Assembly (NCBI RefSeq): GCF_008801575.1
Contig: NZ_VZPL01000032.1
Location: 1 to 50,622, forward strand
Source: Xanthomonas cissicola
Lineage (GTDB): Bacteria > Pseudomonadota > Gammaproteobacteria > Xanthomonadales > Xanthomonadaceae
Length of the DNA stretch: 50,622 nucleotides
Reading direction: 5' to 3'
Shown here: piece after piece, positions 26,402 through 38,456 of the stretch
Layout of the letters: every line of letters begins with the position of its first letter
Position numbering within the stretch: position 1 is the first letter of the stretch
Notes under the pieces: generated by a model
What the model was told of the DNA's origin: nothing
Databases searched by the model: none
What the model saw: the letters and a program-made list of their open reading frames with translations, nothing else
Made by a program: the position numbers and the translations under genes

Positions 26402-28828
26402 TCAGAAAATATCGAACGCCTTCTCGTCCTGCTGTTCCTGCAGGCCGTAGTCGTAATCCTGCAGGCGGTCCAGATCTTCGTTCTTGACCCATTCGACGGC
26501 GCCATTGATGGTGGCCTGGGTCATGCCATCGGGCGGGTCGTTGGTGGCGATCGGCTTGTCCTTGAGCGCTACGCGCATGTAGTCGATCCAGATCGGCAGC
26601 GCCGCCTTGCCGCCGTATTCGCGATAGCCGAGCGAGCGGAAGTCGTCGCGGCCCACCCATACGGTGGTGACGTAGGGGCCGCCAAAGCCGGAGAACCAGG
26701 CGTCGCGGTGCTCGTTGGTGGAGCCGGTCTTGCCGCCCACGTCCTCGCGGCCGAGTACCTTGGCCGCGGTGCCGGTGCCGCGCTGGACCACGTCGCGCAT
26801 CATCGACACCAGCTGGTAGGCGGTGCGCTCGTCGATCGCGCGTGGCGCGATTTTGGTCTCTGCGGTTGCCGCAGGGGCGGTCTGTGCCGGCACCGGCGTG
26901 GCCGTGGCAGGCGCAGCGGGCGGGGTTTCAGGTGCCTGGGCGCCGAAGTTGAAGCCATCCACGACCTGGCTCACGGGCGCGGCGGTGCCGCCCTGCAGGG
27001 CGCAGGTGCGGCAGGCCACGGCCGGCACTTCTTTGAAGATGACATTGCCCTCGCGGTCTTTGACCTCGTCCACGATCCAGGTGTCCACCCGTGAGCCGCC
27101 ATTGGCGAACACCGCATAACCGCGTGCCACAGACAGCGGCGTCAGCGAAGCGGTGCCCAGCGACATCGACAGGTTAGGCGGCAACTCGGCCTCCTGGAAA
27201 CCGAACTGGCTGATGTATTTGCGTGCGAAATCGACGCTGATCGCGTCCAGCAGGCGCACCGACACCAGGTTGCGCGACTGCACCAGCGCTTCGCGCAGGC
27301 GCATCGGCCCGCGGAAGCCGCCGCCGTCGTTCTGCGGCGACCAGGTCTTGCCGCGCCGGTCGCGGAACACCACCGGCGCGTCCAGCACGATCGAGGCCGG
27401 GTTGAAGCCCTTTTCGAACGCGGCCGCGTAGACGAACGGCTTGAAGCTCGATCCTGGCTGGCGCCGTGCCTGGGTGGCGCGGTTGAACTTGTTCCCCGCA
27501 AAGCTGAAGCCGCCGACCAGCGCACGCAGCGCGCCGCTATTGGCGTCCAGCGAGACCAACGCCGCCTGGCCGCGCGGCAACTGGTCGATGAGCCACTCGC
27601 CGTCCTTCTCGCCGGTGCGGATGCGGGTCAGGTCGCCGCGGGTCAGCAGCTTGGCCGGGGTCTTGCCGGTCCAGCGGCTGGCAGTGGCGGGCAGGGTCAG
27701 TTCGGTCTTGTCGCTCTGCACGACCGTGACCCCGCCATCGGGATTGGTGCGCGCCACGATCACCGCACGCAGTCCGCCCTGGGTGAATGCGCCTGCCAGG
27801 TGCTTGGCCAGTGCGGGCGCGTCCGCATCGGCGGCCACGTCGAAGTGCTGCTCTACGCCGTGCCAGCCATGGCGATGATCGTAGACCCGCAAGCCGTCGG
27901 CGACCGCCACATCCGCACCGGTCTGCAGGGTCGCATCGATGGTCGTGGTGACGTGGTAGCCCTTGTTGAGCACATCGCCGCCGTACTTGGCGATCATTTC
28001 CTGACGCACCAACTCGGCCACGTAAGGGGCGTACACCTCCACCGGCGGCTCATGCGGCTTGGCGTGCATCGGCACGGCCTTGGCGGCGTCGGCTTCGGCC
28101 TGGCTGACAAAGCCCAGGTCGGCCATGCGCTGCAGGACGTAATAGTCGCGACGCTCCTGCGCACGCTCAGGGTTGCTGATCGGGTTGCCGCTGGATGGGA
28201 ACTTGGGGATGCCGGCCAGCGAGGCCATCTCGTCCAGGCTCAATTCGCTCATCTTCTTGCCGTAGTAGTACTCGGCAGCGGCCCCGACGCCGTAGGCGCG
28301 GTTGCCGAAGAAACTCTTGTTGAGATACAGCTCGAAGATCTCGTCCTTGCTCAGCTCACTTTCAATCTTGCGCGCCAGCAGGATCTCCGCCAGCTTGCGG
28401 GTGTAGCTGTATTCCGAACTCAGGAAGAACTGCCGCGCCACCTGCTGGGTGATGGTCGAACCACCCGGCACGCGCTTGGCATCGGTGGTTGTCAGCAACC
28501 ATACCGCGCGGGCAATGCCCTTGTAGTCCACGCCGCCGTGCTCGTAGAAGCGCGCGTCCTCGGTGGCCAGGAAGGCCTGCTTCAGGCGCAGCGGCACGTC
28601 CTTCATCTGGATGGGATAGCGCCGCGTCTCGCCATAGACGGCCATGAGCCGGCCATCGCTGGAATAGACGTACATCGGCTCCTGCAGCTCTACCTGCTTG
28701 AGCGACTGAACGTCTGGCAACTTCGAGGAAATGGCGTAATACAGGCCGCCGGCAGCAATAGCGCCAAGCAGTGCGAGCACGACGGTCGTGGCCAGGATCC
28801 AGCCCAGCCAACGGCGAATACGGGGCAT
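26402..28828 (-). CDS. mrcA: Penicillin-binding protein 1A (bifunctional class A PBP)
   Basis: 808 residues. It polymerises and cross-links peptidoglycan. An N-terminal membrane helix (about 9-31) anchors it in the inner membrane. The glycosyltransferase domain has E90 in [13 protein letters not shown], then [14 protein letters not shown]. The transpeptidase domain has SxxK at 460-463 (SSFK), SRN and GGKTGST. A Pro/Ala-rich insert lies before the last motif ([14 protein letters not shown]). The start ATG 28828 is chosen because the earlier frame to 28924 lacks family sequence. It is divergent from pilM, as in many gamma-proteobacteria. Confidence 0.96.
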   Translation of the reverse strand: MPRIRRWLGWILATTVVLALLGAIAAGGLYYAISSKLPDVQSLKQVELQEPMYVYSSDGRLMAVYGETRRYPIQMKDVPLRLKQAFLATEDARFYEHGGVDYKGIARAVWLLTTTDAKRVPGGSTITQQVARQFFLSSEYSYTRKLAEILLARKIESELSKDEIFELYLNKSFFGNRAYGVGAAAEYYYGKKMSELSLDEMASLAGIPKFPSSGNPISNPERAQERRDYYVLQRMADLGFVSQAEADAAKAVPMHAKPHEPPVEVYAPYVAELVRQEMIAKYGGDVLNKGYHVTTTIDATLQTGADVAVADGLRVYDHRHGWHGVEQHFDVAADADAPALAKHLAGAFTQGGLRAVIVARTNPDGGVTVVQSDKTELTLPATASRWTGKTPAKLLTRGDLTRIRTGEKDGEWLIDQLPRGQAALVSLDANSGALRALVGGFSFAGNKFNRATQARRQPGSSFKPFVYAAAFEKGFNPASIVLDAPVVFRDRRGKTWSPQNDGGGFRGPMRLREALVQSRNLVSVRLLDAISVDFARKYISQFGFQEAELPPNLSMSLGTASLTPLSVARGYAVFANGGSRVDTWIVDEVKDREGNVIFKEVPAVACRTCALQGGTAAPVSQVVDGFNFGAQAPETPPAAPATATPVPAQTAPAATAETKIAPRAIDERTAYQLVSMMRDVVQRGTGTAAKVLGREDVGGKTGSTNEHRDAWFSGFGGPYVTTVWVGRDDFRSLGYREYGGKAALPIWIDYMRVALKDKPIATNDPPDGMTQATINGAVEWVKNEDLDRLQDYDYGLQEQQDEKAFDIF

Positions 28829-28965
28829 GTAAGAGAGATTCCGATTGCAGATTTCTTGGTCACAGAGTATAGATGACGCCGAGTTTGGCTGGGGCCGAAC
28901 TCTGGGGATCGCAGAAGACGGCACTGGGGTAGCGTCGCCGGGTCATTGCCTAGCGCGTGAAGGGC

Positions 28966-30098
<1,133 letters not shown>

Positions 30099-30099
<1 letters not shown>

Positions 30100-30881
30100 T
30101 GGCAAGAATCAATCTATTGCCCTGGCGCGCGGAGCGCCGAAAGGCGCGCGAGCGCGAGTTCTACTCGATGCTGGGCTTCGCCGCATTGGGCGGCGTGCTG
30201 TTGTCGGCACTGATCTGGTTCTATTACGACGCGCAGATCAGCGGCCAGACCGAGCGCAATGCGTTTCTGACCACCGAGATCGACAAGGTCAAGGCGCAGA
30301 ACGAGGAGATCAAGGAACTCGACAAGAAGAAGGATCGCCTGCTTGCGCGCAAGAAGGTGATCGAGGAGCTGCAAGCCAATCGCTCGCAGATGGTGCACCT
30401 GTTCGATTCGCTGGTGCGCACCATTCCCGATGGTGTGGCGCTGACCAACATCAAGCAGGATGGCGACATCCTCACGCTGGAAGGTCGCTCGCAATCGAAT
30501 GCGCGGGTCAGTGCCTACATGCGCAACCTTGAAAGCTCGGGCTGGATGACCAATCCGGACCTGTCGATCATCGAGGCCAAGAGTCAGGACAAGGCGGGGC
30601 AACCTGCCGGGTCGTCGATGGACACCAAGACGCTGCCATACGTGTTCACGCTCAAGGTCAAGCTGGCCAATCCGAACGAGGCTGACAAGAACGGCATTGC
30701 GCCGGGCGCAGTGGATCCGGCCGCGCCGGGCACCGCAGCACCGGGTGCAACGCCTGCCGGTGCGACGCCTGCTGCTCCGGCAGCGGCGCCCGCGCCGGCA
30801 ACGCCGCCAGCCGCTGCTCCTGCACCGACGCAGGCAGCACCGGCGCCAGCCAATCGGCCGCAGGAGGGGGCGGCGTCATGA
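30099..30881 (+). CDS. pilN: Type IV pilus assembly protein PilN
   Basis: 260 residues. The N-terminal INLLPWR (residues 4-10) is the segment that docks into PilM. A membrane helix spans about 22-41, followed by a coiled coil (EIDKVKAQNEEIKELDKKKDRLL broken in heptads) and a ferredoxin-like domain in the periplasm. The last ~60 residues are an Ala/Pro-rich low-complexity tail, which is longer than in most PilN proteins. The start codon shares a base with the pilM stop (TGATG), so the two are coupled. Confidence 0.95.
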
Positions 30882-31543
30882 GTAAGAAATCATTCAAGCT
30901 CAGCGATCTGGATTTCAACAATATCGGCGGTTGGCCGCAGCAAGCACGCATTGTGTTCTGCGTGGTGGTCGGCTTGTTCATCATGGTGCTGGCCTGGTTC
31001 CTGTTGATCAGCAGCAAGCGCGAAGAACTGGAAGGCCTGGAAAGCACCGAATCGCAGCTGCGCACCGAGTTCGAGACCCAACAGGGCCGCGCGGTGAACC
31101 TGGAGCCGCTCAAGCAGCAGCTCGCGCAGATGGAACAGGTGCTGCAGCAGATGCTGCGTCAGCTGCCCAGCAAGACCGAAATGCCGGATCTGATCATCGA
31201 CATCTCGCAGACCGCGTTGTCCAGCGGCTTGTCCAACGAGCTGTTCCAGCCCGGTCCGGAATCGCCGAAGGAGTTCTACGCCGAAAAGCCAATCGCTCTG
31301 CGCATGGTGGGTAGCTACCACCAGTTCGGTGCCTTCGTCAGCGGTGTGGCCTCGCTGCCGCGCGTGGTGATCCTGACCATGCACGACATCAACCTCAAGC
31401 CCAAGGATCCCAAGGCCGGCATCGGCCCGCGCGGTGCGCTTGAGCTGTCCGGGACGGTCAAGACCTATCGTTATCTGGACGATGAGGAAATGGCCGAACA
31501 GGAAAAGGCTGCGGCCAACGCTGCGAAGAAGGGCGGCCAATGA
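30878..31543 (+). CDS. pilO: Type IV pilus assembly protein PilO
   Basis: 221 residues. PilO pairs with PilN in the inner-membrane alignment complex. After a short cytoplasmic start (MSKKSFKLSDLDFNNIGGWP) there is one membrane helix at about 26-46 and a coiled coil at 48-90, then a ferredoxin-like domain with YAEKPIALRMVGSYHQFGAFVSGVASLPRVV. It overlaps pilN and pilP by four bases on each side. Confidence 0.96.
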   Translation: MSKKSFKLSDLDFNNIGGWPQQARIVFCVVVGLFIMVLAWFLLISSKREELEGLESTESQLRTEFETQQGRAVNLEPLKQQLAQMEQVLQQMLRQLPSKTEMPDLIIDISQTALSSGLSNELFQPGPESPKEFYAEKPIALRMVGSYHQFGAFVSGVASLPRVVILTMHDINLKPKDPKAGIGPRGALELSGTVKTYRYLDDEEMAEQEKAAANAAKKGGQ

Positions 31544-32073
31544 CCATGAAATTGCTCAAGATCCTGTCCTGTGCGGCGTTAATTGCAGTATTGCCGGCGT
31601 GCACGCGCGGTGTGACCAGCACGCCGGGCGATGCGCCGAATCTGGAAGCCTGGGTTGCCGAGGTGCGCGCGCGTCCTGCGCCGCCGCTGGAGCCGTTGCC
31701 GGTGATGCAGCAATTCGAGACCTTCGAATATGCAGCGCAGGCGATGCGCGACCCGTTCAGCGATGCCTGGGTCAGCGCGGAAGGTGGCAACGGCACGCGT
31801 CCGGATCCGAACCGGCGCAAGGAGCCGTTGGAAGCCTTTCCGCTCGACGCCCTCGACATGGTGGGGACCATTGGCGGCGGTTCGGGCCTGATCGCTCTGG
31901 TGATGGCGCCTGACAAGGTGACCTACCGGGTGCGGCCTGGTGTGTATCTGGGACAGAGCGATGGCCGGGTGACCGGGGTCTACGAAGACCGCATCGAGCT
32001 GATTGAACTTGTGCCGGACGGTGCGGGTGGATGGCTTGAACGGCCGGCCGCACTCGCATTGGATGATCAATAA
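31540..32073 (+). CDS. pilP: Type IV pilus lipoprotein PilP
   Basis: 177 residues. PilP is a lipoprotein that bridges PilNO to the secretin PilQ. The leader ends in a lipobox (AVLPAC, Cys near 21). The C-terminal HR-type beta domain contains FPLDALDMVGTIGG and VYLGQSDGRVTGVYEDRIEL, the usual family signature. The ATG at 31540 overlaps the pilO stop; a second in-frame ATG two codons later would serve equally well. Confidence 0.96.
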   Translation: MTMKLLKILSCAALIAVLPACTRGVTSTPGDAPNLEAWVAEVRARPAPPLEPLPVMQQFETFEYAAQAMRDPFSDAWVSAEGGNGTRPDPNRRKEPLEAFPLDALDMVGTIGGGSGLIALVMAPDKVTYRVRPGVYLGQSDGRVTGVYEDRIELIELVPDGAGGWLERPAALALDDQ

Positions 32074-32092
32074 AGTGATAGGGGATAGCACG

Positions 32093-33994
32093 ATGACGTT
32101 TTCCAATGCCCAGCGGCTGCGTCCGGTACGACGCCACGCGATCTTCCAGGCCTGCGCGTTGGGGTTCGCGCTGGCACTGGCGAGCGGCAGCGCATTCGCC
32201 GCCGCGGCGCTGACTCAGCCCGCGCAGGATCCGGCCAAGGTCGCTCCGGCGAGCCTGGCGGTGTCCAAAATCGATTTCAAGCGCGGCGAAGACGGCGCTG
32301 GCCGTCTGATCCTGCAGTTCGACGGCCAGGGCGCCAGCCCGGACCTGCGGACGCAGGGCGACAACGTGCTGGTGGACATCAGCAATGCCAAGCTACCTGC
32401 CGAGCTGCAACGCCCGCTCAATGTCACCGACTTCGCCACGCCGGTGCAGCGCGTTGAAGTGAAGCCGTCCGGTTCCGGTTCGCAGCTGGTGCTATCGACC
32501 AAGGGTGCCTTCGATTCGCTGGCCTACCAGACCGGCAACGAATACGTGGTGGAAATCACCCCGCGCAAGGGCCAGCCGGCGGTTGGCGGTGTGAGCCCGG
32601 CGGCGGTCACGCAGGCTGCCGCGCAGATCGCCGCGCGCGGCTATAGCGGCCGCCCGGTGACGTTCAACTTCCAGGACGTGCCTGTGCGCACCGTGCTGCA
32701 GCTGATCGCCGAAGAGTCCAACCTCAACATCGTCGCGTCCGACACCGTGCAGGGCAATGTCACGCTGCGCCTGATGAATGTGCCGTGGGACCAGGCGTTG
32801 GACATCGTGCTGCGTGCCAAGGGCCTGGACAAGCGACGCGATGGCGGCGTGGTGTGGGTCGCCCCGCAACCGGAGCTGGCCAAGTTCGAGCAGGACAAGG
32901 AAGACGCCCGCATCGCGATCGAGAACCGCGAGGACTTGATCACCGATTATGTGCAGATCAACTACCACAACGCTGCGGTGATCTTCAAAGCGTTGACCGA
33001 AGCGAAAGGCATCGGCGGTGGTGGTGGCGGTCAGGGCGGTGGTCAAGGTGGCGCAGGGCAGCAGGACAACGGGTTCCTGTCGCCGCGCGGTCGCCTGGTG
33101 GCTGACGAACGCACCAACACCTTGATGATCAGCGATATCCCGAAGAAGGTCGCGCAGATGCGCGAACTGATCTCGCATATCGACCGCCCGGTGGATCAGG
33201 TGTTGATCGAGAGCCGTATCGTGATTGCGACCGATACGTTTGCCCGCGACTTGGGTGCGCGCTTCGGTATCGCAGGTCGGCGGCAGTACGGCGACAACAC
33301 GGCGGTGATCAGCGGTAGTTCCACCAACAATGTTTCTGTCATAAACGATGGCTTGCATAACGTCCCGTCCGGACTGAACTTCAATCTTCCTGCCGGAACA
33401 TTCACCACCAATACGGCAGGCTCGATTGCTTATACACTGCTTGGACGCAATTTCGCGTTGGACATGGAACTATCGGCAATGCAGGAAGAGGGACGTGGTG
33501 AGGTCGTCTCCAACCCGCGCATCGTTACTGCCAACCAGCGCGAAGGCGTGATCAAGCAGGGTCGTGAGATTGGATATGTGACGATAAGTGGCGGTGGTAC
33601 TGGTGGCCAATCGCAGGCGAACGTACAGTTCAAGGAAGTGCTCTTGGAACTTAAGGTTACGCCCACTATTACAAATGACAATCGTGTTTTCTTGAACATG
33701 AATGTAAAGAAGGACGAGGTTGCACGATTTATTAATTTGCCACTGTATGGAACGGTGCCTGAAATCAATCGCCGCGAAGTCAATACCGCTGTGCTTGTCG
33801 GTGATGGCGAGACGGTGGTGATCGGCGGTGTCTACGAATTCAACGATCGCGAGAGCGTGGCCAAGGTTCCGTTCTTGGGCGACATTCCTTTCCTTGGCAA
33901 TCTGTTCAAAAAGCGTGGGCGCAGCAAGGAGAAGGCTGAATTGCTGGTCTTCGTGACGCCGAAGGTGTTGCGTGTTGCTGGTGCTACTAAATAA
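32093..33994 (+). CDS. pilQ: Type IV pilus secretin PilQ
   Basis: 633 residues. PilQ forms the outer-membrane pore through which the pilus passes. A signal peptide ends near residue 37 (AFAAAAL). An AMIN domain (about 55-160) binds peptidoglycan, then STN/N0 (about 188-270: FQDVPVRTVLQLIAEESNLNIV) and N1 (about 285-380), which holds a Gly/Gln-rich insert (GGGGGQGGGQGGAG). The secretin core follows, with EEGRGEVVSNPRIVTANQ and the terminal GDIPFLGNLFKKRGRSKEKAELLVFVTPKVL. The ATG at 32093 is chosen by a GGGGA ribosome-binding site. GC content drops clearly between about 33310 and 33780. Confidence 0.96.
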   Translation: MTFSNAQRLRPVRRHAIFQACALGFALALASGSAFAAAALTQPAQDPAKVAPASLAVSKIDFKRGEDGAGRLILQFDGQGASPDLRTQGDNVLVDISNAKLPAELQRPLNVTDFATPVQRVEVKPSGSGSQLVLSTKGAFDSLAYQTGNEYVVEITPRKGQPAVGGVSPAAVTQAAAQIAARGYSGRPVTFNFQDVPVRTVLQLIAEESNLNIVASDTVQGNVTLRLMNVPWDQALDIVLRAKGLDKRRDGGVVWVAPQPELAKFEQDKEDARIAIENREDLITDYVQINYHNAAVIFKALTEAKGIGGGGGGQGGGQGGAGQQDNGFLSPRGRLVADERTNTLMISDIPKKVAQMRELISHIDRPVDQVLIESRIVIATDTFARDLGARFGIAGRRQYGDNTAVISGSSTNNVSVINDGLHNVPSGLNFNLPAGTFTTNTAGSIAYTLLGRNFALDMELSAMQEEGRGEVVSNPRIVTANQREGVIKQGREIGYVTISGGGTGGQSQANVQFKEVLLELKVTPTITNDNRVFLNMNVKKDEVARFINLPLYGTVPEINRREVNTAVLVGDGETVVIGGVYEFNDRESVAKVPFLGDIPFLGNLFKKRGRSKEKAELLVFVTPKVLRVAGATK

Positions 33995-34055
33995 ATAGTC
34001 CTGAATTTTTGATGGGTAGTAACTTGATTCATATTTCATCAAAGAGGGAATTTTT

Positions 34056-34832
34056 GTGAAAGCATTCTTTAGTGTAAAAAATTATTTAGGTGCAGCAATA
34101 GTTTTAAGTGCGTTTTCTGCATTTGGCGTTTTTGCACAGACTGTTGTTTGCAGTAATGACGCTATACCTGCCGGATACGTTAAGACGGCTTTGACTAATC
34201 GGCCTGCTTGTAATAGCGGGCAAGGTTGGCAGATTGAGTTGCCGTATGAAAACCAACTTGTATGTAGAAGCTCTCCTGTGCCATCTCCGTATGTCGTGGT
34301 CCCTTTTGGTGATAACAACACAACCGCCTGCGGCGAGGTTAGGTTGCGGATCGGCAATGCTCGCGAAAATCTTCAAATATGTGCTGGATCGCCTATCCCC
34401 AGCGGCTATGTCATAACTAATATAGATTCAACTCCCCGGGGGTGCTTGGTTGGGCAGTACTACATAAGGCAAGCAACTAACGGCATATTGGCGTGCGGTA
34501 ATAGCCCAGTGCCCCCGGGTTATGTCTTTACATGGAACGGCCAATCTTCCGTGTGCGGAAATACTTATGGACAACGCCGTTTCGAAATCGCTCGCAATGG
34601 CATGTTAGTTTGTGCCGATTCATCTATTCCTGACGGTTATGTAGTAACGCAAGCCTATGATAACAATGGGCAGACGTGTACTTTTGGTCAGCGTTACATT
34701 CAACTCCCCACACAGGGAATCGCTGTTTGCCCAATTTCCCCAATTCCAGCAGGATGGCGTAGTAGTGGTTCGGTAAGCACGAATTCTTGCGGAAACAATT
34801 TTCCACAGGCATTGATCCTTACTCGCAACTAA
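34056..34832 (+). CDS. Secreted six-repeat cysteine-pair protein of unknown function
   Basis: 258 residues, with no function I recognise. A signal peptide ends near VFA-Q (residue 28). The rest is six repeats of 38-39 residues. First cysteines lie at 32, 70, 109, 147, 186 and 225, second cysteines at 52, 92, 130, 167, 208 and 245. Each repeat follows the plan C-x(3-5)-[IV]-P-x-GY-V...C, for example CAGSPIPSGYVIT. The 12 cysteines could form six intra-repeat disulfides, which needs export to an oxidising space. The gene is A/T-rich against its surroundings, starts 62 bases after pilQ, and shares its terminator. A link to pili is inferred from position only. Confidence 0.85.
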   Translation: MKAFFSVKNYLGAAIVLSAFSAFGVFAQTVVCSNDAIPAGYVKTALTNRPACNSGQGWQIELPYENQLVCRSSPVPSPYVVVPFGDNNTTACGEVRLRIGNARENLQICAGSPIPSGYVITNIDSTPRGCLVGQYYIRQATNGILACGNSPVPPGYVFTWNGQSSVCGNTYGQRRFEIARNGMLVCADSSIPDGYVVTQAYDNNGQTCTFGQRYIQLPTQGIAVCPISPIPAGWRSSGSVSTNSCGNNFPQALILTRN

Positions 34833-34840
34833 CTTTTTGC

Positions 34841-34870
34841 GACCGAGGCCGAAGTTGGCCTCGGTCTTTG
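34841..34870 (+). terminator. Rho-independent terminator after the pil region
   Basis: A 10-bp perfect stem, GACCGAGGCC with GGCCTCGGTC, closes a six-base loop (34851-34856) and runs into TTTG. It marks the end of the pilM to repeat-protein unit and the return of GC-rich sequence. Confidence 0.87.
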
Positions 34871-34985
34871 TACGTGAAGCATGAAATCCATCTTAGACGT
34901 ATTGCATTTGAGATTTTGTATCCCGGACTGAACACCAGCCGCCGGCGAATGAACCAATCGCGTTCGAATCGGTCACACTGGACCT

Positions 34986-36005
<1,020 letters not shown>

Positions 36006-36025
36006 TCGGGCAGCGTCGCTGAGGT

Positions 36026-36988
36026 ATGCCGCACTCTCGCCAGACGCCGATGTCTTCGATGCCGTTCTCGTCCCCTGCAACCACCCCCTCGCCAGCCGCT
36101 GGCGATGGGGTGTGCCCAACGCTTGCAGAACTGATCGCGCTGCGCGGTACCGCGATCCATCGCGGTCAACCGGGACGTGGCCGGTATGGGGTGGTGGGGC
36201 CGGTGCCTGCCGCCACGCGCGGGCGCGGCATGGAATATGCCGAGTCGCGTGAGTACGTGGCTGGCGACGATGCGCGGCATATCGACTGGCGCGTCACCGC
36301 GCGAACCGGACGGGCGCACACCAAGTTGTTTCAGGCTGAGCGCGAGCGTTTGAGTCTGATCGTGGCCGATACCTCGCCTGCGCTCTTCTTCGGTACGCGC
36401 GTGCGCTACAAATCGGTGCAGGCCGCACGCGCTGGCGCCGTTGCCGCATGGCTGGCGCAGCGCCAGGGCGACCGAATTGCAGCATTGCGCGGCACCGCGA
36501 GCGAGGCGCCGATTGCGCCGCGGTCCGGCCAGCGTGGTGTGCTGCCGGTGCTGGATGCCTTGGCGCGTTGGTATGCCCAGCCGCCGCCCGGCGACGCGGG
36601 GCTGGAGGTGGCGCTGGATCATGCGGCGCGCCTGTTGCGCCCTGGCGCGCGCCTGACCGTGCTGGCCGATGCGCGCGGCGCCGGCCGGATTTCTGCCACG
36701 CGCTGGTCGGGCTTGGCCTTGCATCACGAGGTGGTGGTGATCGTGCTGGTCGATCCGCTGGAATTGGCGCCACCGGCACGTGCAGTCACCTTCGACGTGC
36801 GTGGCGAGCGCATCGCGATCGATCTGTCTACGCAGGCCGGGCGGGCGCGCTGGCAGGCCGAATTCGTCGCGCCGCTGGAGCACTTGGGCTCGCTCCTGCA
36901 GGCACGCGGCGTGCGCTTGCATCGCCTGTCCACCGACGATGCCAGCGATGCCTGGCTGGGCGGCAGCCCCGCCGCGCGGAGTCGCTGA
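36026..36988 (+). CDS. DUF58 domain protein
   Basis: 320 residues. The DUF58 core is visible as GRGMEYAESREYVAGDDARHIDWRVTARTGRAHTKLFQAERE, followed by the VWA-like fold. DUF58 proteins almost always follow MoxR. The N-terminal 40 residues are Pro/Ser-rich and uncertain: in-frame ATGs at 36026, 36050 and 36059 are all possible starts. No membrane helix is evident. Role in the Bat system is unknown, probably a scaffold for the VWA proteins. Confidence 0.9.
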   Translation: MPHSRQTPMSSMPFSSPATTPSPAAGDGVCPTLAELIALRGTAIHRGQPGRGRYGVVGPVPAATRGRGMEYAESREYVAGDDARHIDWRVTARTGRAHTKLFQAERERLSLIVADTSPALFFGTRVRYKSVQAARAGAVAAWLAQRQGDRIAALRGTASEAPIAPRSGQRGVLPVLDALARWYAQPPPGDAGLEVALDHAARLLRPGARLTVLADARGAGRISATRWSGLALHHEVVVIVLVDPLELAPPARAVTFDVRGERIAIDLSTQAGRARWQAEFVAPLEHLGSLLQARGVRLHRLSTDDASDAWLGGSPAARSR

Positions 36989-36990
36989 GA

Positions 36991-37452
36991 ATGTCCCCGC
37001 AGTCGCTGCTGCTGCGTGATGTGCATCTGCCGCCGCCGCCGTCGTGGTGGCCGCTGGCACCGGGCTGGTGGCTGGTGATCGCGGTGGTCGTGCTGGTGGT
37101 GGGGAGCGCATGGGTCTGGTGGTGGCGCCGGCGCCGGCGTCAGCGCCGCTGGCTGGCTGCTTTCGATGCGGAACTGGCGCGCGCCACGACGCCTGCGCAG
37201 CGCCTGGCGGCCGTGTCGGTGCTGCTGCGACGTGCGGCGCGGCGCGTCGATCCGCAGGCCGACCGCTTGCAGGGCGAGGCGTGGTTGCAGTTCCTGGACG
37301 GGCGCAAGCGCAAGGAACCCGTGTTTTCGCAGGGGCCGGGCAGGGCTGTGCTGGAAGGCGGTTTCCAGCGCGCACCCACAGTCAGCGATCTGCCGGCGGT
37401 AGAAGCGTTGGCGCGGCAGCGCTTTGTGGCGCTGATGCGGGGCCGGCGGTGA
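36991..37452 (+). CDS. DUF4381 family membrane protein
   Basis: 153 residues. The N-terminal LPPPPSWWPLAPGWWLVIAVVVLVV carries a proline/tryptophan-rich start and one membrane helix (about 22-44), then a basic patch WWWRRRRRQRRW at the cytosolic face. The remainder is helical. This organisation is that of DUF4381 proteins found between DUF58 and BatA genes. It overlaps batA by four bases at the stop/start (GTGA). Confidence 0.88.
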   Translation: MSPQSLLLRDVHLPPPPSWWPLAPGWWLVIAVVVLVVGSAWVWWWRRRRRQRRWLAAFDAELARATTPAQRLAAVSVLLRRAARRVDPQADRLQGEAWLQFLDGRKRKEPVFSQGPGRAVLEGGFQRAPTVSDLPAVEALARQRFVALMRGRR

Positions 37453-38456
37453 ACTGGTTGCAGTGGTCGCAATGGCAGGATGGGTTGGCGCACTGCGCCT
37501 GGCCATGGGCGTGGTGGTTGATGCCCTTGCCGTTGCTGATGTGGTTCTGGCCGCAACGTCGCGCCGATACGGCCGCACTCCGTGTGCCTTACGCGGAGCA
37601 GTTGCAGGCAGTGGCACAGGCGACAAGCGCGCCGGTGCTGCGGATGCCGCGTTGGCTGGCGTGGCTGGCTTGGTTTTTGCTGTGCGCCGCGCTGGCACGT
37701 CCGCAGCAACTGGGCGAGGTGATTCAACCGCCGCGCGAGGCGCGCCAGATGATGTTGGCGGTGGATCTGTCGGGCAGCATGAGCGAACCCGACATGGTGC
37801 TCGGCGGCAAGGTGGTGGACCGGCTCACCGCCGCCAAGGCCGTGCTGTCGGACTTTCTGGATCGGCGCGACGGCGACCGCGTCGGCTTGCTGGTGTTCGG
37901 CCAACGCGCGTATGCGCTGACACCGTTGACCGCGGATCTGACTTCCGTGCGCGATCAGTTGCGCGATAGCGTGGTGGGCTTGGCCGGGCGCGAAACCGCG
38001 ATTGGCGATGCGATCGCCTTGTCGGTCAAACGCCTGCGCGAACAGAAGCAGGGCCAGCGCGTGGTGGTGTTGCTTACCGATGGCGTCAACACCGCTGGCG
38101 TGCTCAATCCGTTGAAGGCTGCGGAACTGGCCAAGGCCGAAGGCGTGCGCGTGCACACCATTGCGTTCGGCGGCAGTGGCGGCTATTCCTTGTTCGGGGT
38201 GCCGATTCCGGCCGGCGGCGACGACGACATCGACGAAGACGGGCTGCGCAAGATTGCCCAGCAGACCGGCGGACGCTTCTTCCGCGCCCGCGATACCGAC
38301 GAGCTTGCCGGCATCTATGCCGAGCTGGATCGGCTGGAGCCAGTCAAGGGGCTCGGGCCTTCGGTGCAGCCGCGCGTGGAGCGTTACTACTGGCCATTGG
38401 GTGCGGCAATCGTCATTGCCCTGCTGGCCTATGTACTGCCGCGGAGGTGGCGATGA
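37449..38456 (+). CDS. batA: BatA-type VWA domain membrane protein
   Basis: 335 residues. Two membrane segments near 18-36 and 66-84 precede a von Willebrand A domain with a MIDAS motif DLSGSMS at residues 106-112. The TDGVNTAGVLNPLKAAELAKAEGVRVHTIAFG part closes the MIDAS fold. A third helix lies at the C-terminus (about 315-332). It starts with GTG 37449, overlapping the previous stop. BatA was linked to aerotolerance in Bacteroides; in proteobacteria the function is unclear. Confidence 0.92.
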   Translation: MNWLQWSQWQDGLAHCAWPWAWWLMPLPLLMWFWPQRRADTAALRVPYAEQLQAVAQATSAPVLRMPRWLAWLAWFLLCAALARPQQLGEVIQPPREARQMMLAVDLSGSMSEPDMVLGGKVVDRLTAAKAVLSDFLDRRDGDRVGLLVFGQRAYALTPLTADLTSVRDQLRDSVVGLAGRETAIGDAIALSVKRLREQKQGQRVVVLLTDGVNTAGVLNPLKAAELAKAEGVRVHTIAFGGSGGYSLFGVPIPAGGDDDIDEDGLRKIAQQTGGRFFRARDTDELAGIYAELDRLEPVKGLGPSVQPRVERYYWPLGAAIVIALLAYVLPRRWR

